Notes: generated from the letters alone by a model not told the origin. 64,000 nt of DNA from UBA7374 sp049890275 (GCA_049890275.1 JBMHBT010000014.1:62001-126000), one strand, 5' to 3'. Shown: positions 1 through 8,754, counted from the stretch's first letter. Numbers and translations: made by a program.

Positions 1-1206
1 TGCAAGGTCCCCAGTTATATCCTTTTCTCGAATCTCACAATACCAGTCCGGTCCTTTTTGGGTGTTGTCCAAACGAATGCTGGCTGCGCTCAGAGATTGT
101 GAAATACCAGGCTGTGGGTCGACTTCGTAAGGCTCCAGTTTGGCCCAGTCAAAGGTAACACCAATACCCGGTTCGTTCGGAGCCACTGCACGTTGATTTT
201 CAACAACCAGAGGCCGTGTTGTATACTGATCAATCGGGAAGCTGTGGACTTCCAGCCATCCGGCATCAGGCTGGCTCGAGAGCAGGCTGACATGCAATTC
301 TTGCATGCCATGCGTGCAAACCGTAACATCTTTTTTATGTGCCAGCTTGGCTGCTGCTAGCCATCCGGAGATACCTCCGCAATTGGATGCGTCAGGTTGA
401 ATGTATTGGAGTTTAGCCTGCTCCAAAGCATAACCGAATTCGTGAATGGTATGAAGGTTTTCTCCCATCGCCAGAGGGATGTCGCTTGCCTCTGCTATGG
501 TAGCGTATCCTTTGTAGTCATCGGGTAGGGTCGGTTCTTCGAACCAGAGAATATCATATTGGGCAAATGCCTTTGCTGCTTCGATCGCTTGATCCACTGA
601 CATGGAGTAATTGGCATCGACCATAAACGTAATATCGGGGCCAATGAGCTCTCGTACCGCTTTGATGCGTTCGAGGTCTTCTTGTAGGTCCTCGCGACCC
701 ACTTTTATCTTAACCGCACTAAAGCCACTATCCAGATAGCCTTGAATATTTTTCAGTAACTTTTCCAGAGGGAAGAGTAGATCAATACCTCCGCAATAGG
801 CTTTGCAGGTATTATCCGCACCGCCGACTACTTTCCAGAGTGGTTGTTGGGCATTTTTACAGCGGATATCCCAGAGTGCTATATCAATTGCGGATGTTGC
901 AAAGGAAGCAATGCCACCACGTGCAACATAGTGAACATGCCATTCCATGAAGTCATAGATCGCTTCAACGTCATTGCCGTCTTTTCCGATGAGATCCTTG
1001 GAGAAATCATGTTCAATCATGGCTTTGATCGCATATCCGCCTTTGCCTCCGGTGTAGGTGTAACCCGTACCGGTTGAGCCATCTGAGAGAGTGATTGTTA
1101 CAGTGATGAGTTCAAAACAAGTATGTGCGCCATGTTTTGCATCAGTAAGAACTTCAGCTAGCGGCACCTCGAATAGGCGTGTAGTGACAGATGTGATTGG
1201 GTTCAT
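1..1206 (-). CDS. Enolase-superfamily (MR/MLE) sugar-acid cycloisomerase/dehydratase, probable 3,6-anhydro-L-galactonate cycloisomerase; 3' end cut by window
   Basis: The gene starts at ATG 1206 and stays open to base 1, giving at least 402 residues. Seen: a complete mandelate-racemase-type active site, with K166 and K168 in KIKVG, metal ligands D197 (VDAN), E223/E224 (FEEP) and E249 (MGEN), and catalytic H299 in CTHG. A glycine-rich N-terminal stretch (GYTYTGGKGG, 49-58) and the CTHGMQELHVSL stretch match, from memory, 3,6-anhydro-L-galactonate cycloisomerase, which opens the anhydro ring to give 2-keto-3-deoxy-L-galactonate. Context supports this: it is the last gene of an operon with an aldehyde dehydrogenase and a GH2 enzyme, close to a GH86 gene. 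Other MR/MLE sugar-acid dehydratases remain possible. Odd: family members usually end near 360-370 residues, but this frame continues at least 35 more as an unrecognised tail. Confidence 0.85.
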   Translation of the reverse strand, partial: MNPITSVTTRLFEVPLAEVLTDAKHGAHTCFELITVTITLSDGSTGTGYTYTGGKGGYAIKAMIEHDFSKDLIGKDGNDVEAIYDFMEWHVHYVARGGIASFATSAIDIALWDIRCKNAQQPLWKVVGGADNTCKAYCGGIDLLFPLEKLLKNIQGYLDSGFSAVKIKVGREDLQEDLERIKAVRELIGPDITFMVDANYSMSVDQAIEAAKAFAQYDILWFEEPTLPDDYKGYATIAEASDIPLAMGENLHTIHEFGYALEQAKLQYIQPDASNCGGISGWLAAAKLAHKKDVTVCTHGMQELHVSLLSSQPDAGWLEVHSFPIDQYTTRPLVVENQRAVAPNEPGIGVTFDWAKLEPYEVDPQPGISQSLSAASIRLDNTQKGPDWYCEIREKDITGDLA

Positions 1207-1265
1207 GAATGGTAGTAAGGTACGTTTGGTAAGCTTGATTGAAAATTGGTATTGTGAGCTATCGC

Positions 1266-2753
1266 TTAGGTCTCTGGCTGGAACGTCTGATGACCGGCAG
1301 GCATGTCCAGGCCGTGTATCGATTCCAGCAGGTAGTTGAGTTCGCGGACGATTTCCGGCTGATCCTTAGCGACATTGGTTCTTTGACTGATATCAGTGGA
1401 CAGGTCGTAGAGTTGTGGCTCTTTTGAGTTTCCTGTTTCGATGCCTTTATCATCCATTAATGGAGGGCCGTCGTGCGGCGGAATAAATACCCAGTTATCT
1501 TTTCTGACGACCGTTTTGGAGCCGATGCCCTCGGTCACTAAACTGGAACGTCCAACTCGATCCTTGCCGCATAGTACTGCACTCATTTCCTGACTGTCTG
1601 CGAATTCATCTTTAGGCAGTTGAATGCCTGCGAGATGTGCAAAACTAAGAAGAAAGTCAGTATGACTGAAGAGTGCTGGATTTTCACCGATGGCTGAAAA
1701 TCCCGGTGCGCGCACGATCATTGGTACGCGTGTTCCGCCGTCAAACATACTGTACTTTCCTCCACGTAGGGGGCCGGCTGGCTTGTGCTCGCCGCATAGT
1801 TCTCCGGCTTGATCCAAGTATCCATCATCCAGAACGGGTCCATTATCACTGGAAAAAACTACGATTGTCTCTTCATCCAGTCCCAAATCCTTCAGTTGTT
1901 GAAGAATTTCACCGACACACCAGTCGAGTTCGGCGATTACATCACCTCTGGGTCCTTGGCCGGTAACTCCTTTAAAGCGTGGACCCGGAATACGCGGGAC
2001 ATGCGGTTGGTGTAATGCATAGTAAAGAAAGAAAGGCTCATCTTTGCTTTGTTCGATAAATGATTTGGCCTTTTTCAAAAACACATCTGACATGGTTTCA
2101 TCATCCCATTGAGCCGAGGTTCCTCCTTTGCAGAACCCGATTCGGCCCACACCATTGACGATGCTGTCATAGTGTTGCTGATCACTGTGACGCATGGTCA
2201 GTAGTTCCGGGTGCGTTTTTCCTGTTGGTACATCAGGGTAGGGGTTTTCCTTGCTGTAGGAAACTTGAATCGGGTCATTCGGATCGAGGTTTTCGATTTT
2301 AGAACCGTCCACATAAACACAGGGGACTCGGTCGTTTGTTGCCGCCATAATATAGCTCTGGTCAAACCCGACATCAGTTGGGCATGGGGAAATAGTGCCA
2401 TTCCAGTCGACCTGACCGTCACCAAGCCCAAGATGCCATTTTCCGATGACACCGGTCTTGTAGCCCGCTTTTCGGAGTGTGCCGGGTATGGTTCTCTCCT
2501 CGGGTGCAATAATCATCGGTGCTTCACCACTGAGTATTTCCGCTCTTTTATTCCGCCAAGGATATGCACCCGTGAGTAAACTATAGCGAGAGGGTGTACA
2601 TGTCGCCGCTGTTGCGTAGGAGTTCGTGAAACGAAGACCTTCGGCAGCCATTTTGTCTAAGTTCGGTGTAGGAATACCGCGTCCACCATAGCAGGCTAAG
2701 TCACCAAATCCCAAATCATCGGCATAGATAACAATAAAGTTCGGACGTTTCAT
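1266..2753 (-). CDS. Type I (formylglycine) sulfatase, leaderless, predicted cytosolic
   Basis: This 495-residue arylsulfatase-fold protein of family S1 hydrolyses sulfate esters on an unknown, probably algal-oligosaccharide, substrate. The metal-site motif ADDLG is at residues 11-15 and the CTPSR signature is at C52, the cysteine that becomes formylglycine. KWHLG and a later SSDNG motif complete the active site. The ATG at 2753 is preferred because the sulfatase fold begins two residues later; a TTG at 2813 would add 20 residues and overlap the upstream stop. Neither start gives a signal peptide, unlike most other sulfatases here, so a cytosolic role is inferred. The gene lies between the aldehyde dehydrogenase (56-bp gap) and the cycloisomerase (59-bp gap), which suggests it trims imported oligosaccharides or sulfated monosaccharides before oxidation. 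Confidence 0.93.
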   Translation of the reverse strand: MKRPNFIVIYADDLGFGDLACYGGRGIPTPNLDKMAAEGLRFTNSYATAATCTPSRYSLLTGAYPWRNKRAEILSGEAPMIIAPEERTIPGTLRKAGYKTGVIGKWHLGLGDGQVDWNGTISPCPTDVGFDQSYIMAATNDRVPCVYVDGSKIENLDPNDPIQVSYSKENPYPDVPTGKTHPELLTMRHSDQQHYDSIVNGVGRIGFCKGGTSAQWDDETMSDVFLKKAKSFIEQSKDEPFFLYYALHQPHVPRIPGPRFKGVTGQGPRGDVIAELDWCVGEILQQLKDLGLDEETIVVFSSDNGPVLDDGYLDQAGELCGEHKPAGPLRGGKYSMFDGGTRVPMIVRAPGFSAIGENPALFSHTDFLLSFAHLAGIQLPKDEFADSQEMSAVLCGKDRVGRSSLVTEGIGSKTVVRKDNWVFIPPHDGPPLMDDKGIETGNSKEPQLYDLSTDISQRTNVAKDQPEIVRELNYLLESIHGLDMPAGHQTFQPET

Positions 2754-2809
2754 AGCGTCGATCAATGGTGCATTAGAACCTTCTTTTCTTGTTCTTCCGA
2801 TTGGGGAGT

Positions 2810-4270
2810 TCAACCGTAATTAACGTAGAAGGTTTTCTTCTCGAGGTATTGTTCGAAGCCGTATTTTCCGTCTTCTCCACCCGTGCCACTCATCTTATAA
2901 CCGTTGTGGAAACCCTGGTGCTGTTCTCCATGACCTCGATTGATATAGATTTCTCCGCATTCGAGTTCATCGTTTAGGCGAAGAATATTTTTCATATCCT
3001 TTGTGCAGACCATAGCAGCTAAACCATAATCACAGTCATTCGCATAGCTGATGACTTCTTCTATTGTTTTAAATCGAATGACCGGCAAAATTGGCCCGAA
3101 GGATTCTTCATGTACAATTGTCATTTCTTGACGGACATCGGTTAGGATAGTCGGCTCAAACCAGTTTCCTTTTTCAAACTGTTCGCCTTGCGGACGTTTT
3201 CCTCCGTGGGCTAGAGTAGCGCCTTCTTCCAGGCTGACTTTGACTAGGTGCTCCATGTTTTCCATCTCGCGAGCATTCACCTTTGGTCCCAGATCTGTGT
3301 TGTCATCCATAGGATTACCCACGGTAAGCGCTTGCACTTTAGGGAGAAACTTCTCCATGAACGCATCGTAAATAGATTCCTGTAGGTATAGGCGTTCATT
3401 ACAGGTGCAAACCTGTCCGCAATTATCGAATCGGGAGTGGAGGGCTGCATCGACCGCGACATCAAGGTCTGCATCTTCCAGAACGATAAAAGGCGCTTTG
3501 CCGCCTAATTCGAGTTGGCAGTGAGCCATGTTCTCTGCTGTTGCCTTGATGATGGCTTGGCCGGCAGGAGTGCTGCCCGTCATAGTGACCATCTTGGTGA
3601 TTGAGTTGCGGCACAATGCATCTCCCATCGTGCGACCCGGGCCGGTAACAATGTTTAAGACACCATCGGGTATGCCCGCTTTCTTCGCCAGTTCAGCCAG
3701 TTCCAAGGTAGCCAGAGGAGTCTCTGATGTCGGTTTGACGACTATCGTATTGCCCGCAACTAGAGCCGGGCCGATCTTGCGTCCGGCTAGAGCGAGTGGG
3801 AAATTCCAGGCAGTAATGGCAACAACGACACCGCGCGGGTTTTTATGAATCCAGATATGCTCATCCGGATTATCCGATTTTACGATATCACCATCCATGC
3901 TGCGGGCCCACTCACAAGCATACTCGATGAATGAACAAGTTACAGCGACCTCCATGCGTGCCACCTTGAATAGCTTGCCTTGTTCTTGCACCAAAAGTTT
4001 CGCTAAGCGTTCGCTGTTGGCTCTGATTTCGGCTACGAATTGACGAAGGATTTCAGCACGTTCGCGCGGGGGAATGGCGCGCCAAGCCGGGAAGGCAGAT
4101 TCTGCTGCTTCCAGTGCACGTTGTGCATCTGATTCATCTCCGTTCGCGATATTTGCGATGACATCATTGTTGGACGGATTAAGAACGGTATCCGTCTTAC
4201 CTGATGCGGCATCCGTCCATTGTCCATTGATAAAAAGTTGATAACGATTCGTGTCGTTCTGGTTACTCAT
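2810..4270 (-). CDS. AldA-like NAD(P)+ aldehyde dehydrogenase, candidate 3,6-anhydro-L-galactose dehydrogenase
   Basis: This 486-residue ALDH-superfamily enzyme resembles E. coli AldA (lactaldehyde/glycolaldehyde dehydrogenase) along its whole length. Visible landmarks are the PWNFP-like ITAWNFPLA stretch, the general-base region LELGGKAP, the catalytic cysteine in GQVCTC, and an AldA-type C terminus with QGFHNGYKMSG. The ATG at 4270 is chosen because the longer frame to 4423 would run into the end of the GH2 gene. By family alone it could oxidise L-lactaldehyde. Its place one sulfatase gene upstream of the predicted anhydrogalactonate cycloisomerase suggests instead oxidation of 3,6-anhydro-L-galactose to the acid, a step known to be done by an ALDH in agar-using bacteria. 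A second AldA-like paralogue lies at 55047-56477. The substrate is not settled by sequence. Confidence 0.93.
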   Translation of the reverse strand: MSNQNDTNRYQLFINGQWTDAASGKTDTVLNPSNNDVIANIANGDESDAQRALEAAESAFPAWRAIPPRERAEILRQFVAEIRANSERLAKLLVQEQGKLFKVARMEVAVTCSFIEYACEWARSMDGDIVKSDNPDEHIWIHKNPRGVVVAITAWNFPLALAGRKIGPALVAGNTIVVKPTSETPLATLELAELAKKAGIPDGVLNIVTGPGRTMGDALCRNSITKMVTMTGSTPAGQAIIKATAENMAHCQLELGGKAPFIVLEDADLDVAVDAALHSRFDNCGQVCTCNERLYLQESIYDAFMEKFLPKVQALTVGNPMDDNTDLGPKVNAREMENMEHLVKVSLEEGATLAHGGKRPQGEQFEKGNWFEPTILTDVRQEMTIVHEESFGPILPVIRFKTIEEVISYANDCDYGLAAMVCTKDMKNILRLNDELECGEIYINRGHGEQHQGFHNGYKMSGTGGEDGKYGFEQYLEKKTFYVNYG

Positions 4271-4329
4271 AGTAAATTTATTTTGGAAACGATAATTTGC
4301 TGTAGAAAAGTTAGATACTTTCTCAAGAT

Positions 4330-6735
4330 TTATTCGAAGTCCCAGAGTTGGGGGAAGTAACGATAATAGCTTTTGCCGTAGGCTTCTGTTTTCGCCTTCA
4401 CTTTGTGATTCATTTCTAAGCAATACGCTTTGGCTTCATCCTGATCACCGACTACGAGTGTGTGGAAGTTCTTGCTGAGAAGATTTCCTTCGCTGTCAGT
4501 TAATTGCATTTCTACGCGGAAGTTTTCTTTGTCTGCACCCTCAACAGTCCACCGAATCCGATGAAATTCTTTTGAACTGTCTGCCTCTACACCAACTTCC
4601 ATCGATTCTTCATGCGAAAGCTCCCCTTGTGGGTTGAAGATCTTCCAGTGGAGGGTAAGACCGCTGTACGCTCTGTGTAAATCGTTCACTATCCAGATGC
4701 CCGCATCAAAGTCCTTACCTGAATTCCAGCGCCGTTTGCTGTATTCAAGGCTGACAAGAACCGGTTGGTATGCGCGTTTGACGTAATCGAAAGCCAATTT
4801 CTTTTCTCCGTAGTAATCGATAATGCCCCACTTAATATCCGGCATGTGGGTCATAAAGTGGCAGAGCGATACCGCACTAACCCGCGGCTTACTTCGCCGG
4901 AAGTGCTCGAGAGCAAACTGAGCGATAATACCATGAGCTGTTTGTGTGGCTTCGACAAAATCTTCCACAGAATCACAACGCAGCTCTCCGAAGACTTCGA
5001 CATTGAGTATTTTGAGAATATCGATGTCCGCCCAGTGGTAACCCCAACTCGGGCCCATTGGCCAGAGTTCATCTTCGGGTATGAATTTCTTGAGGCTTTT
5101 AACAGAGGGCGACGATGCGGCGGTCAGTTCAGGAATGACGCAGTAATCCAGCTTGGGGTAGAATTCTTCCATGAAGACATGTCCGGCGCCATAGTAGTGA
5201 TCATTCGCGTGAATGGATTCTTTTGTCTTATAGCCCAGTTTTTTACCATAGGGTCCGCTGAGCGGAGAGGCTGCTGAATAAGGGATATTGGTCACCCGGT
5301 TTACTGCCTCTCCGATCACTTCCATGATTCGCTTATTGTCACTCTCATAATGCGCATCGGAGTAGTAGACTTCTTCGCCGCCCATAAACATAATTGCAGA
5401 AGGGTGGTTTCTTCGCTGTTCAACGATCTGTACACATTCATCGATGGCGGGTTCTAATACTTCTGGGTCTGCTTTATACGCTTGTGTCGCAAAACAGAAG
5501 TTAGTCCATACAGTGATACCAAGCCGGTTACAAAGCTCGTAAAAGTAGGGGACTTCCGGAGGGTGCCATCCGAAGATGCGTAAGTTATTTATGTTCGCCT
5601 CTTTGACCATGTTTAGCCGCAGGTCATATTTTTCATCTCGGTTGCGGCCATAGAGCATCGAAGGGGGGCCACTCCAGCAGGTCGAGCGAAGGAAATGGCG
5701 CTTACCGTTGATCATGAAGGTCCAATCATTTTCAACTTCTTCTTCGGTAAAACCCGGATTTCGGCTCATCGATAGTTCGCGAATACCAAAGACTTCTTTG
5801 TGGGTGTCTTGTCCCTGATTGTTTGCGCTGAGCTCTATCTCGAGCTGGTATAAGTTTTGTTCGCCCATATCCCAGGGCCACCACAGTTTTGCGTCTTTAA
5901 CCTCTATCTCGGTATGTATGGTATTTTTACCCGGTGAGAGTGTTGTTTGAAGACTATGCCTTGTTTCTCCTGTCTGGCAATTTTCGCCGGAGAGGGAAAA
6001 ATCAAGAGTAACTTCGGCAGAGGTATCGCCGCTGTTATTCAGTTCAGCTTCGATTCGAACGGTCGCATCGTCACCTTGTAGGGTCGATTCGATTCGTGTT
6101 TTTTTAATTTGCTGAACACCGGTAGCGCGCAGTTTGATCGGCTGCCAAATACCCAGAGGAATCACATCGGGCATATAGTCCCCGCCGAAGCAGAACTTAC
6201 GTCCCATAACCCTGCGATGGTTTCTGGGTGGAGGGTCGAGTTTGATCATTAGAATGTTGCATCCCTCATGCCATTTTTCGAATCGTACCAACTTTGTAAT
6301 ATCGTATTCAAAATGTGAAAACATACCTTCATGTCGGCCCAGGAAGGTTCCGTTTACCCACGCATCGCAGGCATAATCAACACCTTCAAAGCATAGATGG
6401 ATCTGCTTTCCCTTGAGCTCATCTGGCGTATCAAATTTTGTTATATACCACCACTCTAGCTCTTGGACCCATTTAGCTCGGTTAAAGTTGCGTCCGAAGT
6501 AGGGGTCATCAATTTCACCGGCGCGATGAAGGTCTGTGTAAACATCTCCGGGTACTGATCCACGATTCCAGTTGTAGAAGGTTCCCTGGTATTCAGAAGC
6601 GAGTTCATGAAAGCCTTCAATCACTCCTTGCCCAGGACGGATGCCTTGCATTTTCCAGTGATTTCCACTCAGGTTGATTTCAATTCTAGAAGAGTTTTTT
6701 GCCATATTGATGGCTCTTTGTATCGGTCTGGTCAT
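4330..6735 (-). CDS. Glycoside hydrolase family 2, beta-mannosidase-like architecture, leaderless
   Basis: This 801-residue retaining beta-glycosidase has a sugar-binding N-terminal domain with a beta-mannosidase-style VPGDVYTDL motif near residue 61, immunoglobulin-like domains, and a TIM barrel. The acid/base motif reads MGGEE (E454/E455) where GH2 enzymes usually have GN(N)E. The nucleophile candidate is E536 in VIPELTA. No signal peptide is visible. The start may be ATG 6735 or ATG 6705; neither has a clear ribosome site. It heads the leftward operon, 59 bp before the aldehyde dehydrogenase, and faces the dehydrogenase/SDR pair across a 121-bp divergent promoter. Context suggests an exo-beta-galactosidase on agar- or porphyran-derived oligosaccharides. 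Beta-mannosidase or beta-glucuronidase activity cannot be excluded. Confidence 0.9.
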   Translation of the reverse strand: MTRPIQRAINMAKNSSRIEINLSGNHWKMQGIRPGQGVIEGFHELASEYQGTFYNWNRGSVPGDVYTDLHRAGEIDDPYFGRNFNRAKWVQELEWWYITKFDTPDELKGKQIHLCFEGVDYACDAWVNGTFLGRHEGMFSHFEYDITKLVRFEKWHEGCNILMIKLDPPPRNHRRVMGRKFCFGGDYMPDVIPLGIWQPIKLRATGVQQIKKTRIESTLQGDDATVRIEAELNNSGDTSAEVTLDFSLSGENCQTGETRHSLQTTLSPGKNTIHTEIEVKDAKLWWPWDMGEQNLYQLEIELSANNQGQDTHKEVFGIRELSMSRNPGFTEEEVENDWTFMINGKRHFLRSTCWSGPPSMLYGRNRDEKYDLRLNMVKEANINNLRIFGWHPPEVPYFYELCNRLGITVWTNFCFATQAYKADPEVLEPAIDECVQIVEQRRNHPSAIMFMGGEEVYYSDAHYESDNKRIMEVIGEAVNRVTNIPYSAASPLSGPYGKKLGYKTKESIHANDHYYGAGHVFMEEFYPKLDYCVIPELTAASSPSVKSLKKFIPEDELWPMGPSWGYHWADIDILKILNVEVFGELRCDSVEDFVEATQTAHGIIAQFALEHFRRSKPRVSAVSLCHFMTHMPDIKWGIIDYYGEKKLAFDYVKRAYQPVLVSLEYSKRRWNSGKDFDAGIWIVNDLHRAYSGLTLHWKIFNPQGELSHEESMEVGVEADSSKEFHRIRWTVEGADKENFRVEMQLTDSEGNLLSKNFHTLVVGDQDEAKAYCLEMNHKVKAKTEAYGKSYYRYFPQLWDFE

Positions 6736-6773
6736 AAAAATCGGAGTTTTTTAGGGTTAGTGTGATCCATACA

Positions 6774-6813
6774 AGGCAGTGCTTGCCTGTTTGTGTTGGA
6801 TGAGTATCGATAC
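6774..6813. promoter_or_regulatory. Two inverted repeats in a divergent promoter region
   Basis: The 121-bp gap between the divergent GH2 operon and the dehydrogenase/SDR pair holds AGGCA-gtgct-TGCCT at 6774-6788 and a perfect 10-bp palindrome GTATCGATAC at 6804-6813. The second has the central CG typical of LacI-family operators. Seen directly; the regulator is unknown. Confidence 0.4.
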
Positions 6814-6856
6814 ATTTCATACAGGCTTAATCTGCCAAACGAAAAATACATATCTT

Positions 6857-7873
6857 ATGAATGCTGCCTATTATCAGGGAAACAAGGAATTTAGTATTGA
6901 CGCGTGTCAATCTGTGTCACCGTCAGGAGATGAAGTGCGGATTGAAGTCGCCTATTGCGGTATATGCGGAACCGACATTCACATTGCGCATGGAGCGATG
7001 GATGCGCGCGTCCCATCTCCTATGGTTATTGGACATGAAATGTCCGGTACTATCGCAGAGATGGGAGACCAGGTGGAAGGTTATCAATTGGGTGATAAAG
7101 TAGTGGTGCGCCCGTTGGACAGTAGGGGTGAGGAGCCTTCGGATCGCGGATACAGTCACATCTGTAAAAATTTGAAGTTTATGGGCATTGATTCTCCCGG
7201 TGCCTTTCAGTCTTCCTGGACCGTGCCCGCATCCACACTGCACAAACTCCCCCAAGGCATGGATCTAAAACTAGCTGCTTTGATTGAGCCGCTAGCCGTA
7301 GCTTGTCATGATGTCCGTATGGGGCAGGTGAAACAGGGAGAACTCGCTTTTGTCCTCGGCGGCGGACCGATTGGGATGCTGGTTGCGCTGGTTGCCAAGG
7401 CGGCAGGTGCCCGTGTTGTTGTCTCCGAAATTGCTGAGTACCGCCTGGAGTTTGCTCGATCTATGGGCTTAGAAGCGCTCAGTCCGGTTGAGACGGATCT
7501 TGCTCAATGGGCTCAGGAGCAAAGCGGTGGGAGCGGTGCTGATATCGTATTTGAAGTTTCCGGAGCTAAAGCAGCAGCACTATCAATGACAGACTTGCTC
7601 GCGATACGCGGGCGCATCGTAGTAGTCGCCATCTATCCAAAGCCTGTTGAAATCAACCTCTTTCAATTCTTTTGGAAGGAATTGCAAATGTCCGGCGCGC
7701 GAGTTTATGAGCCGGAAGACTATGAGCGAGCCATCCAACTCATCTCCAGTGGCGAGTTGCCCTTTGAGAAGTTGATTTCAAAAATAGAGCCTCTATCAGA
7801 GTTACCCAAGGTTTTTGAAAATATGGACAGTAATCCGGAAAGCATGAAGATTTTGATCGATTGTCAGTCCTAA
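6857..7873 (+). CDS. MDR-superfamily zinc-type polyol/sugar-acid dehydrogenase lacking the structural zinc site
   Basis: This 338-residue medium-chain dehydrogenase has catalytic zinc ligands C37 (GICGTD), H60-E61 (GHE) and E144 (LIEPLA), and a nucleotide-binding LGGGPIGML near 168. The four-cysteine structural-zinc lobe is missing: only one cysteine (C103) remains in the 85-110 region, where the paralogue at 43935-44954 has C91/C94/C97/C105. The ATG at 6857 is chosen over an upstream in-frame ATG because homology begins there. The next gene, a KduD-like SDR, follows after 20 bp. Oxidising 2-keto-3-deoxy-L-galactonate at C5 and reducing the product with KduD would give KDG, so a 2-keto-3-deoxy-L-galactonate 5-dehydrogenase role is inferred. 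Other polyol or sugar-acid substrates are possible. Confidence 0.88.
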   Translation: MNAAYYQGNKEFSIDACQSVSPSGDEVRIEVAYCGICGTDIHIAHGAMDARVPSPMVIGHEMSGTIAEMGDQVEGYQLGDKVVVRPLDSRGEEPSDRGYSHICKNLKFMGIDSPGAFQSSWTVPASTLHKLPQGMDLKLAALIEPLAVACHDVRMGQVKQGELAFVLGGGPIGMLVALVAKAAGARVVVSEIAEYRLEFARSMGLEALSPVETDLAQWAQEQSGGSGADIVFEVSGAKAAALSMTDLLAIRGRIVVVAIYPKPVEINLFQFFWKELQMSGARVYEPEDYERAIQLISSGELPFEKLISKIEPLSELPKVFENMDSNPESMKILIDCQS

Positions 7874-7893
7874 ACAGTTAAAGAAAACTGATT

Positions 7894-8664
7894 ATGAGCA
7901 TACTCAATACATTTTCACTCGAAGGAAAAACAGCCCTCGTTACCGGTTGTAAACGCGGTATCGGAAAAGCGATGGCTATCGCACTCGCTGAAGCGGGTGC
8001 GGATGTGATCGGAGTTAGCGCCAGTCTTGAAGCGAATGGAAGCGATGTGGAAAAGGAGATCACTTCCTTGGGCCGACTGTTCAAGGGCTATAGCTGCGAC
8101 TTCGGCAACCGAGAGGCTCTGTATGCTTTCATTAGTAAAGTGAAAAGTGATTTCCCGGTGGTGGATATACTGGTCAATAATGCCGGTACCATTCTTCGCA
8201 AGCCGGCTGCTGAGCACGATGATGATCTTTGGGATAAAGTCATCGAAGTGAATTTGAATGCACAATTCGTGCTGACTCGCGAGTTTGGCAAAGAGATGGT
8301 GGGGCGTGGTTATGGTAAAGTTATCTTTACCGCATCTCTCTTAACTTTTCAGGGCGGTATTACTGTACCCGGATATGCTGCCAGTAAGGGTGGAATCGGC
8401 CAATTAACAATGGCTTTTGCCAATGAGTGGGCCGGAAAGGGTGTTAACGTAAATGCAATCGCTCCCGGTTATATTGATACGGATAATACGGAGGCTCTTC
8501 GCCAGGATCCGATTCGCAGTGAGCAGATACTTGCGCGGATACCTGCAGGGCGGTGGGGCAAGCCGGACGACTTTAAAGGTCCTACGGTATTTTTGGCATC
8601 CGACGCATCGCAGTATATGAGTGGCCATACAATGCTGGTTGATGGCGGCTGGATGGGGCGTTGA
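7894..8664 (+). CDS. kduD: KduD-like short-chain dehydrogenase (2-dehydro-3-deoxy-D-gluconate 5-dehydrogenase family)
   Basis: This 256-residue classical SDR has the NAD-binding motif TGCKRGIG at 17-24, NNAG near 95, catalytic S148, Y161 and K165 (YxxxK), and the KduD-like C terminus RIPAGRWGKPDD followed by VDGGWMGR. KduD interconverts 2,5-diketo-3-deoxygluconate and KDG in pectin and alginate users. In anhydrogalactose catabolism the same reduction would complete a C5 epimerisation of 2-keto-3-deoxy-L-galactonate into KDG, pairing with the dehydrogenase 20 bp upstream. That pathway role is inferred. A 2-keto-3-deoxy-L-fuconate dehydrogenase role is a less likely alternative. It ends convergent with the GH29 gene. 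Confidence 0.9.
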   Translation: MSILNTFSLEGKTALVTGCKRGIGKAMAIALAEAGADVIGVSASLEANGSDVEKEITSLGRLFKGYSCDFGNREALYAFISKVKSDFPVVDILVNNAGTILRKPAAEHDDDLWDKVIEVNLNAQFVLTREFGKEMVGRGYGKVIFTASLLTFQGGITVPGYAASKGGIGQLTMAFANEWAGKGVNVNAIAPGYIDTDNTEALRQDPIRSEQILARIPAGRWGKPDDFKGPTVFLASDASQYMSGHTMLVDGGWMGR

Positions 8665-8737
8665 TGAGTTGACTGCATGGACCGCAGTTTACAATTAGAA
8701 ATCGCAAAGCGGACGCACCCATCAGATTGTCATTTTG

Positions 8738-8754
8738 GCAGTACTAGTTACTGC
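8738..8754. terminator. Weak inverted repeat between convergent genes
   Basis: GCAGTA-ctagt-TACTGC lies in the 105-bp gap between the converging SDR and GH29 genes, followed on the plus strand by a T-rich stretch. It could end transcription, but the stem is short and the T-run is imperfect. Confidence 0.3.

Noticed and set aside
4271..4423. Longer start for the aldehyde dehydrogenase
   Set aside because: It would overlap the GH2 coding end and add a stretch unlike any ALDH N terminus.
4765..5277. 170-residue plus-strand frame inside the GH2 gene
   Set aside because: It is antisense to a well-supported GH2 catalytic domain and has no recognisable motif.
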